Assembly: GCF_000434895.1 (NCBI RefSeq)
Contig: NZ_FR892813.1
Coordinates: 26,503 to 34,801 of the forward strand
DNA: 8,299 nt
DNA from: Phascolarctobacterium succinatutens CAG:287
Lineage (GTDB): Bacteria > Bacillota > Negativicutes > Acidaminococcales > Acidaminococcaceae
Direction of reading: 5' to 3'
A model generated the notes under the pieces. That model was not told the DNA's origin, did no database searches, and was given only the letters and a program-made list of their open reading frames with translations. This document shows positions 6,184 through 8,299 of the stretch, one piece after another; position 1 is the first letter of the stretch, and every line of letters starts with the position of its first letter. Both the position numbers and the translations under genes were made by a program.

Positions 6184-7881
6184 TTAACCCTCTACTTTCT
6201 TGGTAAAACGATTAATCAGCATTTGACCGACTACAATCAGGATCAGGGCGATACCTGCGAGGGCTGTAGACATAACCGTTTCGCCGTCCTCGTTTAAGGT
6301 ATAGATAGCAACACCGATGGTTCTGGTGGTAGGAGCATACAGCATAATGGATACGGTTAATTCGCGCAGTGCCGGTAGGAAAATCAGGAAGAAAGCACTG
6401 ATCATACCGGGCTTAACCAAAGGAATAACAATATCCTTTAATGATTGCCACATGGTTGCGCCGCAGGAGCGGGATGCTTCCATCAGGGAATCATGCACCT
6501 GTTCCAGGGCTGCAGAGTTAGCCTTCAGAGAGAATGCCATGTAGCGGGCGATGTAGGCTACAAGAATAATCCATACTGTGTTGTAGAGGTTAACGCCAAA
6601 TTGGCCGCTCCAGGCAAGGATTACGCCGAGGGCGATAACGGAGCCGGGTACGGAGAAGGGCAGCATGCCCAAGAATTCCAAAATACCTTTGCCGCGAACC
6701 TTCATCTTAACAATTACATAGGAAATCATAACACCGGCAAACATAGTGATAATTGCTGCTGCCAGGCCTAAGCTGATACTGTTGAAGATAGCGTCTTTGG
6801 TAACTTCATATTCAAAGAGAATATATTTGTAGTTGTCCAAAGACAGGTTTTCCATCGTAAATGGCAGGCCGTAGGTCTTAACGCCGCCTACAAGGAAGAT
6901 AACTGCCGTAGGCAGCAGAATCGTGAAGGCGATGTAAGCCAGACAGAAAAACAGCAGCGGGTAACGCAGGCCACGCAGTTTGAGCTCCATAGGACGGAAG
7001 CTTTTGCCGCCGATAATCTGGTAATGGCCGGTGCTGAGAATTTTTTTCTGTGCCCAGATAATGCAGGCTGCGGAAACAACGAGTACGGTTGCTAATACTG
7101 TACCGGTACGGATAGATTCAAAGCTACCGCCGCTCTGGTGAATTTTTTCATAAATAAGTGTCGGGATGTTGTAAATACCCTGTTCAATACCCAAAACAGC
7201 TACAGTACCGAAGTGAGCCATGGAGTAAAGCATGATCAGCAGCGCGCCGCTCATGATAGATGGCATAACCAGTGGAATGGTGATTTTGCGGGTAATTGTA
7301 AACAGGCCGGCACCGGAAATACGGGCAGATTCTTCCAAGGTAGGGTCCATACGTTCCAGTGCACCGCAAACCTGGATAAATACGAACGGGAAAAGATACA
7401 TGACCTCAACGGCACTGATGCCATGGTAGGTGTAGATATCGAAAACCGGACCGGAAAAACCGAAGGTTTCGATAAAGAATTTGTTGATATAACCGGAGTT
7501 AGGAGATAAAAGCATTTTCCATGCTAATGCACCGATGAATGATGGCAACATAAAGGGTACAAGGAAAAGGCTTTTCATAAAGTTCTTATAGGGCAGGTCA
7601 GTACGTGTTACCAGCCAGGCAAAGAAGGTACCGACAATAGTACTGCCGATAGTGGTCATGCTGGCGATAATCAGTGAATTGATGAGAGCCTGGAAGGTTT
7701 CAGGCTCGGTGAGTACCTCATAAAAGTCGTGGCTGTTAAAGGAGCCGTCAACAAAGAATGCGTTAAACAAAATCAGAAGTACCGGCCAGGCAACGAAGAT
7801 GACCAGTACGGCGATAGAGATAAAAAGAATCAGCTGAGCTACGCCAAAGCCGGAATCTTTTTTGATGGTGCCTGTGCTCAT
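6184..7881 (-). CDS. Fused two-domain ABC importer permease, ferric-iron (FbpB/AfuB) type
   Basis: A 565-residue inner-membrane protein made of two tandem permease domains, each with about six membrane segments. The first segment is around residues 15-41; the two halves are joined by a hydrophilic linker near 280-305. Each half has the cytoplasmic EAA coupling loop that docks onto the ATPase: residues 183-209 (EESARISGAG...IPLVMPSI) and 468-493 (EASRSCGATM...IPLVKPGM). One polypeptide therefore replaces a permease dimer, as in FbpB/AfuB-like and PhnU-like importers. The ATG (7879-7881) overlaps the TAA of the preceding gene by one base (TAATG), and a near-perfect AAGGAGGT (7891-7898, minus strand) lies upstream, which fixes the start. 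It works with the adjacent ATPase gene or genes. The periplasmic binding protein that would define the substrate is not in the window. Confidence 0.93.
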   Translation of the reverse strand: MSTGTIKKDSGFGVAQLILFISIAVLVIFVAWPVLLILFNAFFVDGSFNSHDFYEVLTEPETFQALINSLIIASMTTIGSTIVGTFFAWLVTRTDLPYKNFMKSLFLVPFMLPSFIGALAWKMLLSPNSGYINKFFIETFGFSGPVFDIYTYHGISAVEVMYLFPFVFIQVCGALERMDPTLEESARISGAGLFTITRKITIPLVMPSIMSGALLIMLYSMAHFGTVAVLGIEQGIYNIPTLIYEKIHQSGGSFESIRTGTVLATVLVVSAACIIWAQKKILSTGHYQIIGGKSFRPMELKLRGLRYPLLFFCLAYIAFTILLPTAVIFLVGGVKTYGLPFTMENLSLDNYKYILFEYEVTKDAIFNSISLGLAAAIITMFAGVMISYVIVKMKVRGKGILEFLGMLPFSVPGSVIALGVILAWSGQFGVNLYNTVWIILVAYIARYMAFSLKANSAALEQVHDSLMEASRSCGATMWQSLKDIVIPLVKPGMISAFFLIFLPALRELTVSIMLYAPTTRTIGVAIYTLNEDGETVMSTALAGIALILIVVGQMLINRFTKKVEG

Positions 7882-8249
7882 TATTCTTCTACCTCCTTCA
7901 ATTGCTCTGCATCAAACCAGAGCAGGCTACGGAAGGTGATGTAGCATTCGTCGCCTTCCTTAAACATGAGATTGTTATTGATAGCTTCATGCGTCAAAAG
8001 CTCTGTACGCAGGCTTTCGCCGTCAATATCGATGGCATAGTCCATGGTTGCGCCCAGGAAGTTGGCACGATGGATAATGCCTTTCAGTCCGGGGCCTTCA
8101 CGGTGGATTTCTACATCTGAAGGACGGAAGGCTGCTACCCAGGCAGCTGCTTTGCCCTTAGGTGTTTCCCAGGGAACCTCCTGAGTGCCGTTGCCTACGA
8201 CAAATTTGCCGTTAGCTTCCTTGACTGCCAGAAAATTAGCAATGCCCAT
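7881..8249 (-). CDS. C-terminal TOBE part of a second ABC ATPase, probably a broken or partial gene
   Basis: The 122 residues from the ATG at 8249 are not a free-standing protein in appearance. They align with residues of the complete ATPase at 5111-6181 from FIGVSSF onward. FRPSDVEI matches SRPTEIRF, and GLKGIIHRANFLGATMDY matches GVRGIVIRKAFLGEIIDY. No ribosome binding site precedes this ATG, and the ATPase-like sequence continues upstream of it (LYNLPDLFIFKF), so the ATG is almost certainly an internal Met. The nucleotide-binding half, with Walker A, signature and Walker B, lies beyond the window. An in-frame TGA occurs at 8286-8288. The gene is therefore either frameshifted or affected by a sequence error at the edge. 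It heads the operon: its TAA overlaps the permease ATG. An intact copy would be a second ATPase for the same importer. Confidence 0.75.
   Translation of the reverse strand: MGIANFLAVKEANGKFVVGNGTQEVPWETPKGKAAAWVAAFRPSDVEIHREGPGLKGIIHRANFLGATMDYAIDIDGESLRTELLTHEAINNNLMFKEGDECYITFRSLLWFDAEQLKEVEE
7891..7898 (-). promoter_or_regulatory. Ribosome binding site of the fused permease
   Basis: AAGGAGGT on the minus strand lies 9 bases before the permease ATG, inside the last codons of the upstream ATPase fragment. It allows permease translation even if the upstream gene is broken. Confidence 0.8.
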
Positions 8250-8299
8250 AAATTTAAAGATGAATAAATCAGGTAGATTGTATAATCAACTTGAACAAA
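8250..8299 (-). other. Interrupted upstream extension of the second ATPase (apparent frameshift)
   Basis: In the frame of the 122-residue fragment, the minus strand reads LYNLPDLFIFKF directly before its Met, preceded by a TGA at 8286-8288. In another frame the edge reads FVQVD. Intact relatives read 'Q[IV]DTP..[VI]YN.P...F...F[IM]G' here; the complete ATPase in this window has QQIDTPLNVYNNPSNKFVF. The two halves therefore fit one ATPase with about 13 bases missing between QVD and YN. Only 11 bases lie beyond the stop, so this is a modest inference. Confidence 0.45.

Noticed and set aside
1..8299. CRISPR arrays, tRNA/rRNA genes, insertion sequences or attachment sites
   Set aside because: I saw no regularly spaced direct repeats, no tRNA-like cloverleaf region and no transposase or integrase reading frame. 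The gaps between genes are too short to hold them.

Overview
The window most likely comes from a member of the Negativicutes, the diderm Firmicutes (for example a Phascolarctobacterium-, Megamonas- or Selenomonas-like anaerobe). It combines an outer-membrane TonB-dependent receptor with strong GGAGG-type ribosome binding sites and moderate-to-low G+C. This assignment is an inference from gene content; no rRNA or marker gene is present. Both ends cut through genes. There are no tRNA, rRNA, CRISPR or transposase genes, and no gene-free stretch longer than about 110 bases.

Left half (3-4506, + strand, AT-rich): a tightly packed four-gene block. It holds the C-terminal barrel of a BtuB/FepA-type TonB-dependent receptor, two different nitrogenase component 1-like proteins (433 and 397 aa, NifD/NifK fold), and a periplasmic class III substrate-binding lipoprotein of the BtuF/FhuD/FepB type. 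The last three genes overlap by 8 and 4 bases, so they are probably translationally coupled. The two nitrogenase-like subunits each keep the three P-cluster-type cysteines at near-canonical spacing. They are much shorter than NifD/NifK and show no recognisable FeMo-cofactor ligands. No NifH-like reductase, BtuC-type permease or BtuD-type ATPase is visible here. The layout suggests that an imported metal-chelate or tetrapyrrole-like compound (siderophore, haem, corrinoid) is bound by receptor and lipoprotein and then reduced in the cytoplasm by an unusual nitrogenase-family enzyme. This is the most interesting part of the window.

Middle (4507-5110): a short intergenic region with a perfect 7-bp inverted repeat enclosing a TATAAT box. 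It is followed by a small exported protein of unknown function (142 aa) and a strong bidirectional intrinsic terminator.

Right half (5111-8299, - strand, higher G+C): an operon for a ferric-iron/polyamine/phosphonate-type ABC importer, converging on the same terminator. Read 5' to 3' on the minus strand, it has the C-terminal TOBE part of one ATPase, a fused double-domain permease (565 aa) and a complete second ATPase (356 aa). The first ATPase appears interrupted by a frameshift near the window edge. No substrate-binding protein for this system is in the window.
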